Numbered from the stretch's first letter, positions 50,656-64,000 are shown. The stretch is DNA of 64,000 nucleotides from Schistocephalus solidus (GCA_017591395.1 WEDG01007296.1:62001-126000); one strand, 5' to 3'. Numbers and translations are program-made. Notes: generated from the letters alone by a model not told the origin.

Positions 50656-52320
50656 ACCGTTGGTTATTTTTTACCTTATTAATTTTTTAAATTGCAAGAT
50701 TTGAAATAATGTTCCTATAAGGTTATAAATGTAAACATTAAAAAATTACAATTCTTAAAGTTAAACCACGTATAAGTATAACTATTTAGCCATGTGGTTT
50801 TAAATATGATGTAAAGTAAGTTAAAAGGAATAGTTACGGAAACCCGGGTCTAAATTGCTTATATTTAAACCAACCGCATTGTCCTTCAACATTATAGAAA
50901 CCGCTGGTTACTTAGATAGAGCTCATTTTTCTGAGAATCATGTGGCGCAGTATCTGTAACAGGTTAATATTGGGTGAAGTTTATGGTATCACTGGCGAAA
51001 AGCCCAGTTATGTTCATTAGTATACTAACTACACAGATGTGTCGAATTCACTTTCAAGCAAATGTATCCACGGGGAAAGACCTTTTTAGATAAGTGCAAA
51101 GTAATAAATGATATCAGGTGCAACCCTATCTACTAAAGTATTCGACTGCAGTTTGTATGCTGAAATCTCGTATCACAATTACATACGTAGAAAGGAAGAA
51201 TCAAAAAACAAAGGGTGCTTTTGAGCAGTCATATGTTGATTCACAAATTTTAATAAGATATAGCAGAATTTATCCATATGAACTCCTTTATAATTTTATA
51301 AAATATGTTAAGTGCAGTATAGAGCGATAAATAAAAAAATTTATCGGGCTCTCTAACATGGGAAAAAGGTATTTGACACTGTTCATGAACATCGGCCAAA
51401 CCCCATTGAAAGGAGCGGACGGGTGGGCAAATTGTGTAAACTGATGGCTAATCAACACTGTAAAATTTGGCACTTATTCTGAAAATACATCAGACGAAGA
51501 GAGGGCAGAGTTATCGCGAGACACTTTGATAAATACATTTATTTTAAAATAAATATTATTTCGAAGTCAAGCTAACTACCTTTATTTACTCAGGAAAAAT
51601 AATCATGAAATTTAAAAGGATCCAGTACGAAGCTGTGTTTCCTAAGCTATGCATTTAATACTGAACACTGTGTACATTTAACCTACGATATTTTCAGAAA
51701 TTTATAAAAATTGCACTTAAAAGAATCAAATATTTACGCACGCTATTTTATTTGCGTGTGATTCTGTTTAAGACATCGGATTAGGCAAATAGTCTTGAAA
51801 AATAAAGGCCGATTGAAATGAATGAATGAAGGCCAATTGTTTTAAGCGGGGCGTTTTAAGCTTGTCAAGGTTATCAGTAAATTATTAAAAACAAAGTATA
51901 AAAGATAAGTCTTTCGTCTGCAAAAATAATGGTTTTCCTAAATGCAATCAGTTTATTCCTTATATAGTTGCTCTTTTCCAAACACGTTGAACTTGGTAAG
52001 TACAACAAGCACGGAATGTAATTCGTATGTGCTGCTCCCAAACTCATGCTGGCAGGTTGTTCGGATAAACAATGCAGTAACCACATTGGATTAGGACATA
52101 TGGATTTCAGTCTTTTCTTAGTATACTCCAGATTTTAACTCTTGTTGTACATGTGTGCAGTATATGTTAGACGGGGTTTAAGGCCAACTCTCAATCGCCC
52201 ATCACCAGCGAGACCATTTATTTCACTGACACATGGGACATAGTCATGAATGTTAATAGTGCATGAGTTATAATACAGACCGAAAACCAATAGGGCATAG
52301 CATATTCTTAGCGATCAGCT
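50656..52320. other. 5' flank of the RGS22-like gene
   Basis: AT-rich with no recognised gene, upstream exon or core promoter motif that can be told from background AT-richness. Any promoter or 5' untranslated exon should lie here or beyond. Confidence 0.45.
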
Positions 52321-52324
52321 CTAC

Positions 52325-53705
52325 ATTCTGCATTACAATTAATGGAGCGATGTCAGAAAAATTTCTGATGTTATCTCCAACCCCACGCACGTGAGGAGTG
52401 GAGTTATACAGGGTAGTGTACTCGGCCCGCTTCTATTTTGCCTTTTTGTGAACGATGTTCCTGATTGTTTTCAGTATGGTAGGCCCTTTATGTACGCTGA
52501 TGATTTAAAAGTTGCCTATCGTTATAAACCGGTCGATCGCCACATTGTGCTTGAGCTCTTAAAAAAGGATCTTCAAGCCTTCGCTCAGTGGTGTCGCACA
52601 TGGTGCCTTTCGCTCTCTTGGCACAACTGCTCCGTTATGGTTTGTTGTGACAACCATCAGCCTCATCTAAGCATAGACGGTCATGACTTAAATGTGCCCG
52701 GGTTTATAACGGATCTGGGCATATCATATTCTAGTAGTCTTAATCTGTCAGAGCACTGCACCCTGATTGTTTCTAAAGCACGCCAAACCACTGGGTTTAT
52801 TCTCAGAAATTTTAAAACCCTCAATATTAGGACCAGCCTTTATAAAATGTATGTCAGACCTAGTCTGGAATACTGCTCGTTTCTATTTAGCCTTCTGCAC
52901 GCGAGTGAACGGAGGAAGATAGAATCAGTCCAGCACTTCTTTACTAAAAGAGTTATTACTTCAGAGCACAGAAACCTGTCCTACCAACAACGCTGTGAGC
53001 TTACAAGCCTCGACCCGTTGTGGCTTCGTAGATTACAGAAGGGACTATTTTTTTAATGTTCAAGCTTCTAAACGGTTTTTACCTTTAACCCCCTTACATC
53101 CCTGAGGCAGCTCGACCACTGTCGGCGCACCAATCATAGAGATGTATTCTTATTTCTTCCTTTGGCACGCACCGTTAAATACCGTCAGTTTTTTCGGTAA
53201 ACGCTATAGCAATCTGGAATAAACTACCCAGAAGTATTAAAAATTCAGCAAAACTATCCTTTGTTTACGAGAGCTGTCACTAGTTTTCTACATTCAGGAC
53301 ACCTTCCGCGAATTTTTGGGTGCTGATTCTCTGGAAGCTCTCTTCCGTTCTGATGGCGTCCACGGACTCTGAATCCTATGCCGGACTTCATGCTGAAGGC
53401 AATATTGCTGGCTCTGCAGTCCGTAATCGGGTTATTCCTCAGTCTACAGCTAGCAGCCGCTCGCCGGCATACTTGCTGCTAGTACAGAAGACCAGATCCA
53501 CAACACCGAAAGGAGAAGTACTACACCGTGCACCTGTGTCAACACTTCCCTGTCCTAAACTTTAATCTGTTCAACAAGCTGCAGTTTTTTCTCCTGAAAA
53601 TACTTTTAAAGAACGATCAGGACTTTTTCACTGTCAGCTTGACCCCCTACTGTATATATCCCTTTTGACCTTGCCTGTAAACTGGCAATAAATAAATAAA
53701 TAAAA
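52325..53705 (+). mobile_element. Jockey/CR1-like LINE, 5'-truncated copy A
   Basis: A 221-codon open frame (52391-53056) starts inside the reverse transcriptase with SGVIQGSVLGPLLFCLFVND. It carries the catalytic box MYADDLKVAY intact, then WCRTWCLSLSWHNCSVMV and RPSLEYCSFLF. A frameshift near 53056 precedes the C-terminal NAIAIWNKLPRS motif (about 53205-53240). It ends with ctgtaaactggcaataaata and an AATA-type tail. The endonuclease and the first half of the reverse transcriptase are missing, so it cannot move by itself. It is closely related to copy B. Confidence 0.88.
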
Positions 53706-55370
53706 GTAACAATTAATTTTACGCAACACCCCGTCCACGGGTCCTATAAGAATTGCGGCAAGAGCGGTTATACTGGCAGGGCCGGCTTGACAGCATGAAG
53801 TCTAACGTATGAGGTGCGCCATTGTTTAAATTATGTATCTATTTTATTTGGTGAACGGCATAAAAACGGTTGCCCAAATTGCCTTTGCGCATGTTTATGC
53901 AGCCTAGTAGAAGAGCATTAGAGGCTTATCGCATCGCCTCTTAATGCAAATGGTGGAGCCGCAAGGTAAAGTCGAATTTAGCCTTTGAGGTTAGCAAACC
54001 ACGGAGTTGAAGAAGCAGTTCTCAACAAGGCGTGAAAATGGGTGGCACAGATGACGAGAACATGATATCGCATGCACGGTAAGTGTTTATCGGGTGCGTT
54101 GTATTTCTGAGGGGTTGCACACAGCCCTGAATTGGTTATAGTTTAGCCAGCGCATGCTTTGTGGAGGGAGTTTGATGTAAAAGGACAACAGTTTAAATAA
54201 GAAAGCTGGTATAATCGAGTGGAAAACGTGATAACTAATTAATTTATTAATTGATGAATTATTCTTATTGTACAGTTTAGACGGTTAACTCGACAGTGTC
54301 AGTTGTATGGTATAGCTAGAACACATATGGAAAATAAATGATTTTCTCACTGTTAAAGCATAATCACACGCGACCTTTACTACATACTGGTTTTCAGCAG
54401 ATTGGTGATGAACTAAGTGCTAAAATGACTTTTTGAAGTATACAGGGATTGCCGATACAAACGAAAATGTGAGTCTCGGGAAGTAATTGAGAAGAAGTTG
54501 ATGCGATCGCTGGGAAAAGAGCTTTATTTGCTCGAAGCCAATTCTCAAATCGCGGCTAATTCGGCGATAACCGGCTACAAATTCAAGTTCTACGAAGCCG
54601 AAATATTCTCACTAGGTGATAATCGCATGAGTCGCGAGTTACTTGAGTCATGGTATACAGGCCCCAATCTATTAACCAGTGCAATGACCTACCCAAACCA
54701 CATTCGGTGTTGGGACTCAGTTTGGCTAGAGCAATTGGGCACTCTGGGAGCTCTCAGGCGAACGCATTTTCCCACGCAAGGGCCGGTGAATCAGATGGTC
54801 GAGCATTCAGCATGCCACTCTCCAACGCGGGTAACGAAATTTCAGCGGATAACGACCCGTATGTTTACCATCAAACAATAAATGCACCACAGCTCAGTAT
54901 TAATAGTTGAAGGGAAAGCTGTTACTTGCCATAGGCGTGCATTAGCATAGCGACGGCCTCCTATAAATACTCCAACTCCCTCTGTACAAATTACCCCTAT
55001 CTGATACTGTCTCAGATGATGGGTTCCAGTTGGATTCCGAAACGTCAGGTGAATAAAGCTCTTGTCCAAGTGATCGCATCTACTTCTTCTAAATATACGG
55101 GAATACAAATGGTAACATTTAGCTGTATTAGCTGAAGAACATTCCTGCGGCATAGTCTGTATCACTTGTATGTGATTAACAAGATAAACTTTGGTAACAG
55201 TTTCGAAGGGTTTACCTGTTAGCCGTGAAATTTCCACGCTAGAAATCACTATTCCATTACGTCTAACACAAGTTATTGTTCGATGCAAAAACACTCAGTT
55301 AATGTCAATTTTAAGAACATATTCACTCCCATCCTCTATGTACGTCACATTTCGTCCGATAGTGGGGTCC
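53706..55370. other. No gene recognised between LINE copies
   Basis: Plus-strand frame 54498-54881 (127 codons) and minus-strand frame 55294-54842 (150 codons) overlap and show no family motif. AT-rich stretches lie around 54.2 kb. These frames may be chance. Confidence 0.35.
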
Positions 55371-55374
55371 TAAT

Positions 55375-57560
55375 TTTTAGCTGAGACCCCTATTATAAGC
55401 GGTGTCCTTCAGGGCACCGTAATAGATCCTGTTTAATTTTTGCTTTACATAAAGGATATTTCATCCACAGTTAAACACTAAGCCTTTTATTTATGTGGAC
55501 GATCTTAAATGCGTTTATTCCTTCTCTAACTCTTCGGCCCAACATGCTTAGAAGAAATCCATGCAGACTTGCATGCTCCTTCCGCGTTGAGCTCAACGTG
55601 GCAAATGGAATTCTCACCTACCAAGTGACGTTACATTTACTTTGGGCTTAACAGACTACCACAACCAGTTATTTTTCAAGGCACCCTTATGACTGAATGT
55701 TCAATCATCAAGGACTTAAGTTTAAGCTACACAAATAATTTAGATCTGTTGCCTTATGCCTTTAGAATGACGACCAAAGCTGCCCGGCTTTGTGGTTGTA
55801 TTTCTCAAAATTTATATCTTCCTGAAATTAAATGAAGACTTTATCGAATGTTTTTTCTTCCCATTCTTGAAAATTAATGCCCTATCTTTGGTTAAATGAC
55901 TGAGTCCAGCCGTTGTAAAAGGGAAATAACTAAAAGACTAAAAGACTTCTTACTTGGAAACGTTTTACCAACGACACTTTAAATTATCTCCTACTGGAAT
56001 AGGTGCCAGGTAACTAACCTGAAAATTTCTATGGGTTCGGAAACTGGAAGGTGACTTCCATCTCCTTTTTTCGCCTTAATAATAGTTACAATATTCCCCA
56101 AATTCCAGCCTATATCCCCATTATCCCGTCTGTGCAACCTACGTAATTCCTCACTGATTATAACTCCCCTATATCCTTCACTTCTAAACGCTCTTGGTTC
56201 TCGGCTTCCAGATATTACTTTCTTTGGAATAACCTGCCAATTGATATAAAGTTATTAAATAACCTGTCTTATTTAAAGTGAAAACTACACATTTACCTTA
56301 ACAATGATTCAATTAATCTTTTATTTTCCTCTTCCTTTCCGAGCAGCTTTCACCATGAGCCCAAGAAAAGACCATCGGTAATTAAGAAGTACGTCTCCAA
56401 ATTATGTATTTCATGCATCGTTCCCCTAAAAATATGAGGTCTTTATAACCCATGCCTCCTTAAAATGATGGCCAAAAAATTGTGTTATATTGCGCGCTCA
56501 TTTTAAAGCCCATCAGTTTCGTTTGCTGATAACCATCATCAGAAATAAAATCTGAATACTAAGCTGTGCAGGCCTCAGATTCATCTTCGATTCTCATGCC
56601 AACTAGCACCCTTCAGTGCATTATGTTGATTACCTCTTATTCAATAACCGGATCTCTCTTTATCCTAGGCTCAAAAGCAACCTACCATGCTGCTTCAAAT
56701 GCCCTCACGGGGCAGTTTTGTTTCTCTTGCACCTATTATTTTTTAAAAGACGATTTTCCCAGCTAGTTTTCGTCCCCTCTTGATTTCGGCCATCATTTGG
56801 AAATATTGACGACTCCATTCGTTTCCTTGGTCTTCGTGGTTCGTCTCTTTCTTGACCCTTTGCAAACTGCTCCAAACTTGTCCACCATCGCATCTGCTGC
56901 ACCTTCAGGCGATGCTGCTTGCGGCCCTTTCTTTCCCCTGGTGTTGACCCTACATGGACTGTTGACAATCCCTTTGGGTTCCTCAATCGGTGGTCTGAGA
57001 AAACAGTAATGAGAGTATCATGGTCGCTTCTCTGGCAATTCTATCATGACCTTCACTTGCTCTACGATCATTTCCTCGTTCGACCATAAGCGTGAGGATG
57101 ATGCCTGCGAAGGTTTCCCCTGTCAAGCATTCTTGACGGTTACGCGTACAACTAGTTGCTTCGCTTTGTGATCACATCTGCGGGGGTGAAAAATAGTCCC
57201 TGTCGTTATATGATTTCTACCGCGAGGAGGAGCGCTTTGAACGCTCATACGCTCTCATCAGCATGTCGGTCCTACCACGCGTATGGTTTTTTCTCAGGAG
57301 CGAAATAAATTCTCTTTAAACACCCAAAAACCCCATTCAACATATGCCTTTTCCATAAAAATGCCCAATGATTTTTTTCCCCTGCCTGGTCTTTTATCTT
57401 TTTTTGTTTTTGAGTACACTGATTTGTGTCAATTGTCATCGCCAAGAAGCTGAGGTACTATTCATAACTTAACTGTGCACGATTTTGCAGTCGTTTGAAT
57501 TTTTCCCCTCGACAGTGCCTTTTACGGGTACTCAAATAAAAATATATCTATCTATCTATT
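55375..57560 (+). mobile_element. LINE copy C, decayed reverse transcriptase with ATCT tail
   Basis: Broken frames on the plus strand give SGVLQGTV, then FIYVDDLKCVYSF (a YVDD catalytic box), KDLSLSYTNNLDLL and KAARLCGCIS. These are in the order of a jockey/CR1-type reverse transcriptase. It is full of stops. The 3' end is placed at ctcaaataaaaatata followed by (ATCT)n at 57544-57560, a different tail from copies A and B. The span 56.3-57.5 kb is assigned only by position. Confidence 0.55.
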
Positions 57561-58129
57561 AACTGGACCAAATAAGTTAAATAGCTGAAATGGTTTAACG
57601 TAATTGGATAGGCATGAACTGTTAAACTGTGGATAAAAGTTACTCGCTCAGTTGAAAGATCTGAGCTGAAAACGGGTTAAACGATTAAGTCGAAAAAAAT
57701 GTATTTATAAAAAAGTTCCAGATTCAGTGCTAATAATTCCAAAGGAGCGAGTTTAACATGAATTATCTCTTCTTCAATTGCATGCAAAAACACTGCTAAT
57801 AAACGGCGAGTCCATTCACATCCTCAAGGCATATAGAATAGGGAAGGTATGTTAGCACCCGATTCAAATCCTCGACCAAGACCTCGTAAAATTATCTTGG
57901 AAAACGACGCACAACCACAGCTCCTGCATCAGAGAAAAATCAACCCTATGGTGTCTGAATTCTGAAGTTTTTTTTCAGCCGGAATACAAGCTGAAAAAGT
58001 GAATGAAAATAAGATACTTAATAATAGAACTCGAAAGACAAAGGACCAATGGCAAGGCAAATTTTAAAATAAGGGATGAACAAATAGTAAAAATGAAAAG
58101 AGAATTTCTTTGGCCAAAGGCAGTCAGTT

Positions 58130-61100
58130 CGACAGTTTTACTGTCCCGTTTCAGAAACCAAAAAACGTGCCCACCTTTAAATGTTCGTTTTAAATGCCTG
58201 ATCTCTGCTTAGTAAGACGCCTTTGCTCCAGACTCTGGTTTTTGTCCACCGCCCAAACATTTTAATAGTGACAAAGACATGGGTTACACCCTGCGTAGCC
58301 AACTTCGAACTCTCGATGTTAGGCTACGCCTACATTCGGAATGATCCAAACGAAGGCCATGGCAGAGGAAGCTGTATCTATGTTAAGCAACCACTTGAAT
58401 TTCTGCCGTTGGACTTTTGACAATTTACCGCGGTAGAGAGGTGTGGGCTCCAAGTTGTTGTAAAGGATAAATAGTCTTTATTCTTTGGTTGTATCTATCG
58501 CCTACCCCACGTCAGCGAGAATTAAGATCTCTGCCTCTTGCAAAAATTTCACGCTGCAGCTAACTTAAATCTGAAATACTGCTTGATTGCAGGTGACTTC
58601 AATTTTCCTAAAGTTCATTGGTCTCCACCTTCCGGCCCTGTAAAGTTTGAAGACTTATTTGAGACCATAGATATCGGCATGTGGGGACAGGTAGTTGATT
58701 TTTCCACCCAAGGATCAAACATACTTTGATCTTATTTTCGTAAAGGTTTTCAGCCATTGTCAGTGTCGACTTTAGACCCACTTGGGAGTTTTGCCAATAA
58801 CATAGTTTTTTCTACTCTAGAACTCGAGGCTGACGAAAATTTTTCCAAAAACTATAGTTTTTTTCCGTGATTGCCCATCAGCAATAATGGGGAAGTACTG
58901 ATACATCTTAATTCCCACGATTGGACTAACTGCTTGCTATGTTTACATGTGAATGTTTGTACTGATACACTGTACCAAGTTTAGATCAACTGTTTTCTCG
59001 TTTTGTCCCCGTAATGAAGTAATTAATGTCAATAAGGAAACCTTTCTCCCTTTATCTTTCTACCCTAGACTGCGTAGACACTCACGTCATTTTCATCTAC
59101 AAAATGACACTTCCGTCCTACCCGTGATCAAATTAATCTTTCAGCAGGCTAAGAGACTGTCTGAAGAAAAACAGATAGCTGATGAGGTCAATTTTGCCGA
59201 AAACCCTTCTTTAAATTCTGCGAAACTCTTTTCGCACGTGGTAAAAGTGCACAGAAAAACGCAGCACCCCATACTTCGAGACTCCTTAGGAAACCCCATA
59301 CTTGACTTTCATGTCCAGAATTTTAGTGAACATTCTGTCGCTCCCTTTCCGACCATCCGGGTTCGTACCGTTACCGTCCTCGAAACCATAACTTTATCCT
59401 TCTGGGACGTGAACGTAGTCATTTGGCGTTTTTGTCAATCTTTCATTCCTGGACCTGATGTTTTCCCGCTCAGCGTTCTAAAGGCTAATGCAAATGATAT
59501 TTTCCCGTCACTTCTGTGTAAGATATTTAATCTTGCTCTTGAAAGCGAAACCTGCCGTATTTTATGGAAGGAATTGCATATTCTGTTTAAACCCAAACAT
59601 GGCTGATGACATTAGACCAATAGCTACAATTCCCGCAGCCTAGAAGACCTTCGAGACCTTGATCAAGGACAAGATGATACGTCACCTAACAGAAAACAAC
59701 CTAATCAATGCAGCACAACATAGGTTCCTCGTACAAATTTCTTGTGACACCTGTCAGCCCTCTTTGTTTGATCATGTGCTACAATCTAGAGACAGTGGTT
59801 TTACACTTTAGACCGTTTATTTCTATTTCAATAAGGCTTTTGATCATGTTGACCATGATCTCCTTCTGCTGAAACTTGCCTCCTTCGGCATAGATTACAA
59901 GCTTCTGAACTTAATATCCGCCTAGTTGGATGCACGCACTCAATGAGTTAAGATCGCCAATTCAAACAATGTGAGGAATGGAGTTATTCAGGTAAGCGTG
60001 CTTTGCCCACTCTTATTTTAACTTTTTGTCAACGATGTTCCTGATTGTTTTCAGTACGGTAGGCCCTTTATGTACACCAATGATTTAAAAGTTGCCTATC
60101 AATATAAACTGGCAGATCACAACATCGTGCTTGAGCTCTCAAAGAAGGTTCGTCAGGCCTTTGCTCAGCTGTGTTGCACATGGCGCTTTTCCCTTTCTTG
60201 GAACAAATACTCCCTTATGGTTGTTGGTAACGATCACCAGCCCCAACTAAGCATAGACGGTCACGACCTAATGTGCCCAGAGTTATAAAGGATCTGGGCA
60301 TATCATATTTTAGTGGTCTTAATGTATCGGAGCACTGCACCTTGATTGTCTCGAAAGCCCACCAAATTACAGAATTTCTTCTCGAAATTTTAAATCGGTC
60401 AATAGTAGAACCAGTCTTTATAAAATGTATATCAGACGTAGTCTGAATTACTGCTCGTTCCTATTTAGCCTTCTGCACGCTAGTGAACGGAAGAAGATAT
60501 AATCTGTTCAGCATTTCTTTACTAAAAGAGTTTTCTCTTCAGATCACCCAAACCTGTTTTAGCAAAAACGCTTTGAGCTTACCAACCTCAAGCCGATGCG
60601 GCTTCACAGATTACCGAAGAGACGAGGTTTACCGTTTAAACTTTTAAAAAGTTGTACCTTTAACCCCCTTACTACTCTGGACTAGCTCTACCACTCTCTG
60701 CGCAACAGTCATCGAGAGGTCTTTTTATTTCTTCCTCTGGCACGCACAGTAAGATACCGTCAGTTTTTTTCGGTAAACGCTATAGCAATCTGAAATAAGC
60801 TACCTTTGTTTAAGAGAGCTGTCACTAGTTTCTACATCCAGGACACCTCTCAAGAATTTTGGGTACCGATTCGGTGGCATTTGTCTTCCCATCTGATGGT
60901 GTTCGCAGATATTGAACCCTGTGCCAGGTTCCATGCTTAGTGCAATGGTACTGGTTCTGCACCCGCAATCGGCAAATTCCTCAGTCGACAGCGAGCAACC
61001 GTTCGCTGACATACCTTTATCTGGTGCAGAATACCGGATCTATAACACTGAAGGGAGAATGACTACACCGTGCACCTGTGTTAACCCTTCCCCGTCCCAA

Positions 61101-61244
61101 ACTTAAATCATTAAATGAGCTGCAGTTTTTTCGCCTGAAAAACACTTGAAAGATCGATCAGGCGTTTTTTTCACGTTCAGCTCGATCCTCTACTGTATAC
61201 CTCTTCTGACCTTGCCTGTAAACTGGCAATAATTAAATAAATGC
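58130..61244 (+). mobile_element. Jockey/CR1-like LINE, nearly full-length decayed copy B
   Basis: The order on the plus strand is an endonuclease with RPNILIVTKTWV and CLIAGDFNFPKVHW (58.2-58.73 kb), a linker, then reverse transcriptase with PIATIPA, FNKAFDHVDHDLL and VNDVPDCF. Next comes the catalytic box changed to MYTNDLKVAY (copy A has YADD), followed by SLSWNKYSLMVV. It ends in the same ctgtaaactggcaataa 3' tail as copy A. There are many stops and frameshifts. The endonuclease keeps the E/K-TW and GDFN signatures. It is a dead copy; the 5' end is approximate. Confidence 0.85.
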
Positions 61245-63535
61245 AGCTATAGTGCAGGTCAACTACGGAAGTAAGTGATAGGAAATTGGAAATCTGGTTA
61301 GTAATCTTGCAGTTATAATACTGCAGCATTCTTAATTATCGTTAATAATTTCACGGTATGGTACGAAACCATGCACGTGACATTAAAAAAACTTACGCTG
61401 GGTGCCTTTTATGATATATTACAGAACAAAAGGTAAGCTCTGTAGACAGGTGCATCGAAAAATGTCATATGTAAGCGGTCGTCGCCGGTTCCGTGCTAAA
61501 AATGTCCCCTTAATTCCTGCCGACAGTTAGGACTATACGCAACACCAGCAGTACTTTTAATTTCAGTAGTCTGACAATAAAACCTTTTTTGTACATATTG
61601 TAGATTCGGCCTCCAAAACAGCATAGAGCACAAGCATACACAAGCGCACCCAATGGAGTTTAAATCACATAGAAATTGAAAAGGACATAAAATCACCAGA
61701 AGCCATGGAGTTTTGCCAAAGTAAGCAGACCATTGGAAGATACATGAAGTGCAACTGGGCGAGTGCAGTGTACCTAAGGGTCTTCCATAAGCCGATGGAT
61801 AGTGCAGCATTTTTGCGCCCTAAATGCATGAAAACAAAATCCACTGGGAGTCAGTCTATCTTTAACAATAGACGATTGCCAATATTGATCCTATTATAGA
61901 TCTAACTGGTGTTCGTTCGGTGGTACATCGGTAAAAGGGCACAGATACAATGGGCATATCACGTACAACGGGGGCCTTCTGATATGCAGTAGGTAGATTG
62001 GTGGGCTCCGACGCCCCAAGAAGGGAAGTTACGCAACTAGGTGGCGAGAGCGAGTGAGTGCAGGTAGATGAGGCGTTGGTTATTCGAGATAAGTACACAG
62101 TCAGACGCCAAAAATTGGAGGATTGCGTGATTGATATGTACGATACTGATCGCAGAAGAGCCGTATTTGGGCAGGTTAACTATTAGAGTGCAGCCTTCCT
62201 TGCCAACATAACTAGGACATGTGTTGCACCGGGAAACGTTATTTCAACCGATGAATGGAAGGGTAACTCAGTATAATTTAGTATAAATAAGGGAGATAGA
62301 CAAAGACTTTGAAAACCTCTTTACGGACAGACGCTAGCAAAAAATACATATGTAAACATGGTGATGTAGTTATAGTATATCGCTAATTGATATCGACTAA
62401 ATGAATGTCCACCAAGTAAAAATTCAGCAAGTATTCTTTTAAATATCGCAACGCTCTTAGGTATAAAATCGGAGGTAGGCAGTTTGTTTCATTCTTTAAT
62501 CACCCGGTGGGAAAAAAGGTTGGCCCGTACTTCAAGTTTGGTGAAGGTCGTCTTAAATTTGTATTTTTGACATCGGAGCTTTGTCATGGAGTCAGCCAAA
62601 GAACGTTATTCTTAGGCGCGTCTCCATGAAAGGTAGGCGTCTATGGGCTCACCTCGAGGAAGCGCAGTGCCGCCTCTGGTATGATCTGAACCGCATCTGA
62701 ATTCCGCAGGCCTGGCAGACATTCATCTGACATACAGCAGACCTCTACCCACTGAAAAGCTATCCTGGAAACGAACTTTCAGGAAAGCGGCTGATTTTAG
62801 GAAGTTTTCAGTAGTTCTTGTGTTTGTTGTCTTCATAATGATATTTCCTCACTTATTTCACGGAATCTTTATCACTCAGTCAGCTGACGTAACGCCAAGG
62901 TATCTTTGTAACGTAGCTGAATCTGACCATCCCTCCCCCGCCGGATATCGACTAAGTGGACACCATTTTCAGTGTTTTACTTGGGAGACCCTTCCCTTGC
63001 TCAAGGTGCCAGATATACGCTGGTGGCCTTTATTAATTCATGACCAAAAACTACTACATTCGGTTTAAGTGTTCCTTTTCTTACTGTTTGTGTGCAGTCT
63101 AGCTTTCATAGTCAGTTCAGTTCAGTTTATTTGATGGAAAAATTAGCTAACGCCTTTGAAGTCCCTTTTTGTCACATAAAATCTCAAGAACTAGAAATAA
63201 TGTTAAGAAACTGCATTCAAGTGCATGTTGACAGGGCACATATTACAATGGTGTCGTAATGCTAGGTAGTCACATAGCCCACGTGGTGTTGCAGCATACA
63301 GAAGATTGCCTGACTCATGAAATTTCATGGTTTTCACAAGAAAGGGCCTCTTACGCGAACTTAGTCCATGCTGCGTCTCCCAAATTTTAAACATGCAAAG
63401 AAACGACCTTTCTTAAAAAGATGGCGTTAATCGTTTTGTAAATTAATATTCAGTAACATTTAAATAATTAAGTTTCACTAAAAACTTGAATTTAAGATAA
63501 GAGCTTTTATAACAAATCAACGAAATAAGGCTAAA
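61245..63535. other. No gene recognised
   Basis: Frames up to about 104 codons on both strands show no family motif. No repeat matching the families above was seen. Confidence 0.45.
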
Positions 63536-63539
63536 TATA

Positions 63540-64000
63540 AGTGGTCATAAGGAGGGAGGGGCGCCTAAAAACGGGAAAATAATATAAAATAGAAACCAAT
63601 GTACAAGATCAGTACATTTTAAACTGTCCTTTTGCATTAATGACAGCAAAAAGTCTGTCTTAGATGGAGGTAGCCAGGTTGTGTATTGTAGTTTGTTCAA
63701 CGTGGAAAGACCTTTCTTTGCCTTATGCTAGTTTCTTTTGATAATTGCAAAAAGGTTTTCGATTGGATTCAAGTCTGGACTGTTCGCCGGAATAAAAATA
63801 GATTGCAGGCCACACGCACAGAGGCTGGCTTATGTCTGAAAAGTTAGATGATAATTGTAAACGTTATAAAATTCATACTTCCGTAGAGCGATGAACTAAG
63901 GCATTATCCTGTAAGATAATTGTGTTCAATCTGCGTCGGCGAATGTTATTATAGTTGAAGGCATCCTTTATAATGTTGAGGAACACCTTGCTATTTATAG
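63540..64000 (-). pseudogene. Tc1/mariner-like transposase, C-terminal part, runs off the window
   Basis: On the minus strand a frame reads IILQDNALVHRSTEV (second catalytic aspartate, QDNA--HRS), then a stop and frame disruption. It continues PANSPDLNPIENLFAIIKR, the hallmark D-NPIE region where the third acidic residue of the DDE triad lies, then another stop. The right-hand part of the element lies beyond 64000. The left end may be the TA followed by agtggtcataaggaggg at about 63538. It is an inactive copy. Confidence 0.8.

Noticed and set aside
56566..57009. Overlapping frames on both strands (66-93 codons)
   Set aside because: No family motif or splice sites. The segment lies inside the assumed span of a decayed LINE.

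Overview
The window reads as a metazoan nuclear genome, most likely a flatworm and probably a tapeworm. This is inferred from one long intron-rich gene whose first introns are tiny, degenerate TTAGGG-type tracts, tRNA-headed SINEs, and a mix of RTE-like, jockey/CR1-like, Penelope-like and Tc1-like elements. There are no bacterial operons, no CRISPR array and no rRNA genes. Most of the DNA is old repeat.

The main gene is on the minus strand. I assemble a complete 21-exon model from an ATG at 50641 to a TAG at 12440, with an AATAAA signal at 12373-12368. It encodes about 1184 residues that resemble vertebrate RGS22, the protein with several regulator-of-G-protein-signalling (RGS) domains. Most exons are far shorter than an ORF-length filter would keep. 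They were found by pairing splice sites and checking reading phase, and all 20 junctions are phase-compatible. Exons 1-3 sit within about 500 bases, separated by introns of 38 and 27 nt. The later introns run from about 0.2 to 5 kb and hold the repeats.

Layout: 1-12.3 kb is intergenic, with TTAGGG-like tracts, a decayed RTE-type reverse transcriptase (4.3-4.9 kb), a Penelope-like relic (6.3-6.8 kb), a tRNA-SINE (7.8 kb) and an (AT)n block. 12.4-50.6 kb is the RGS22-like gene. Its introns contain six copies of a dispersed family (called R1 here), a second family (R2), a pair of direct repeats around exon 12 (R3), SINEs, telomere-like tracts and a long (CTA)n microsatellite. 50.6-64 kb is 5' flank and transposon territory: three jockey/CR1-like LINE copies (52.3-53.7, 55.4-57.6 and 58.1-61.2 kb) and a broken Tc1-like transposase at the right edge.

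The transposable-element copies look dead, through stop codons, frameshifts and damaged catalytic motifs. The RGS22-like gene looks intact. The family assignment rests on recalled family features and has not been checked by any alignment program.
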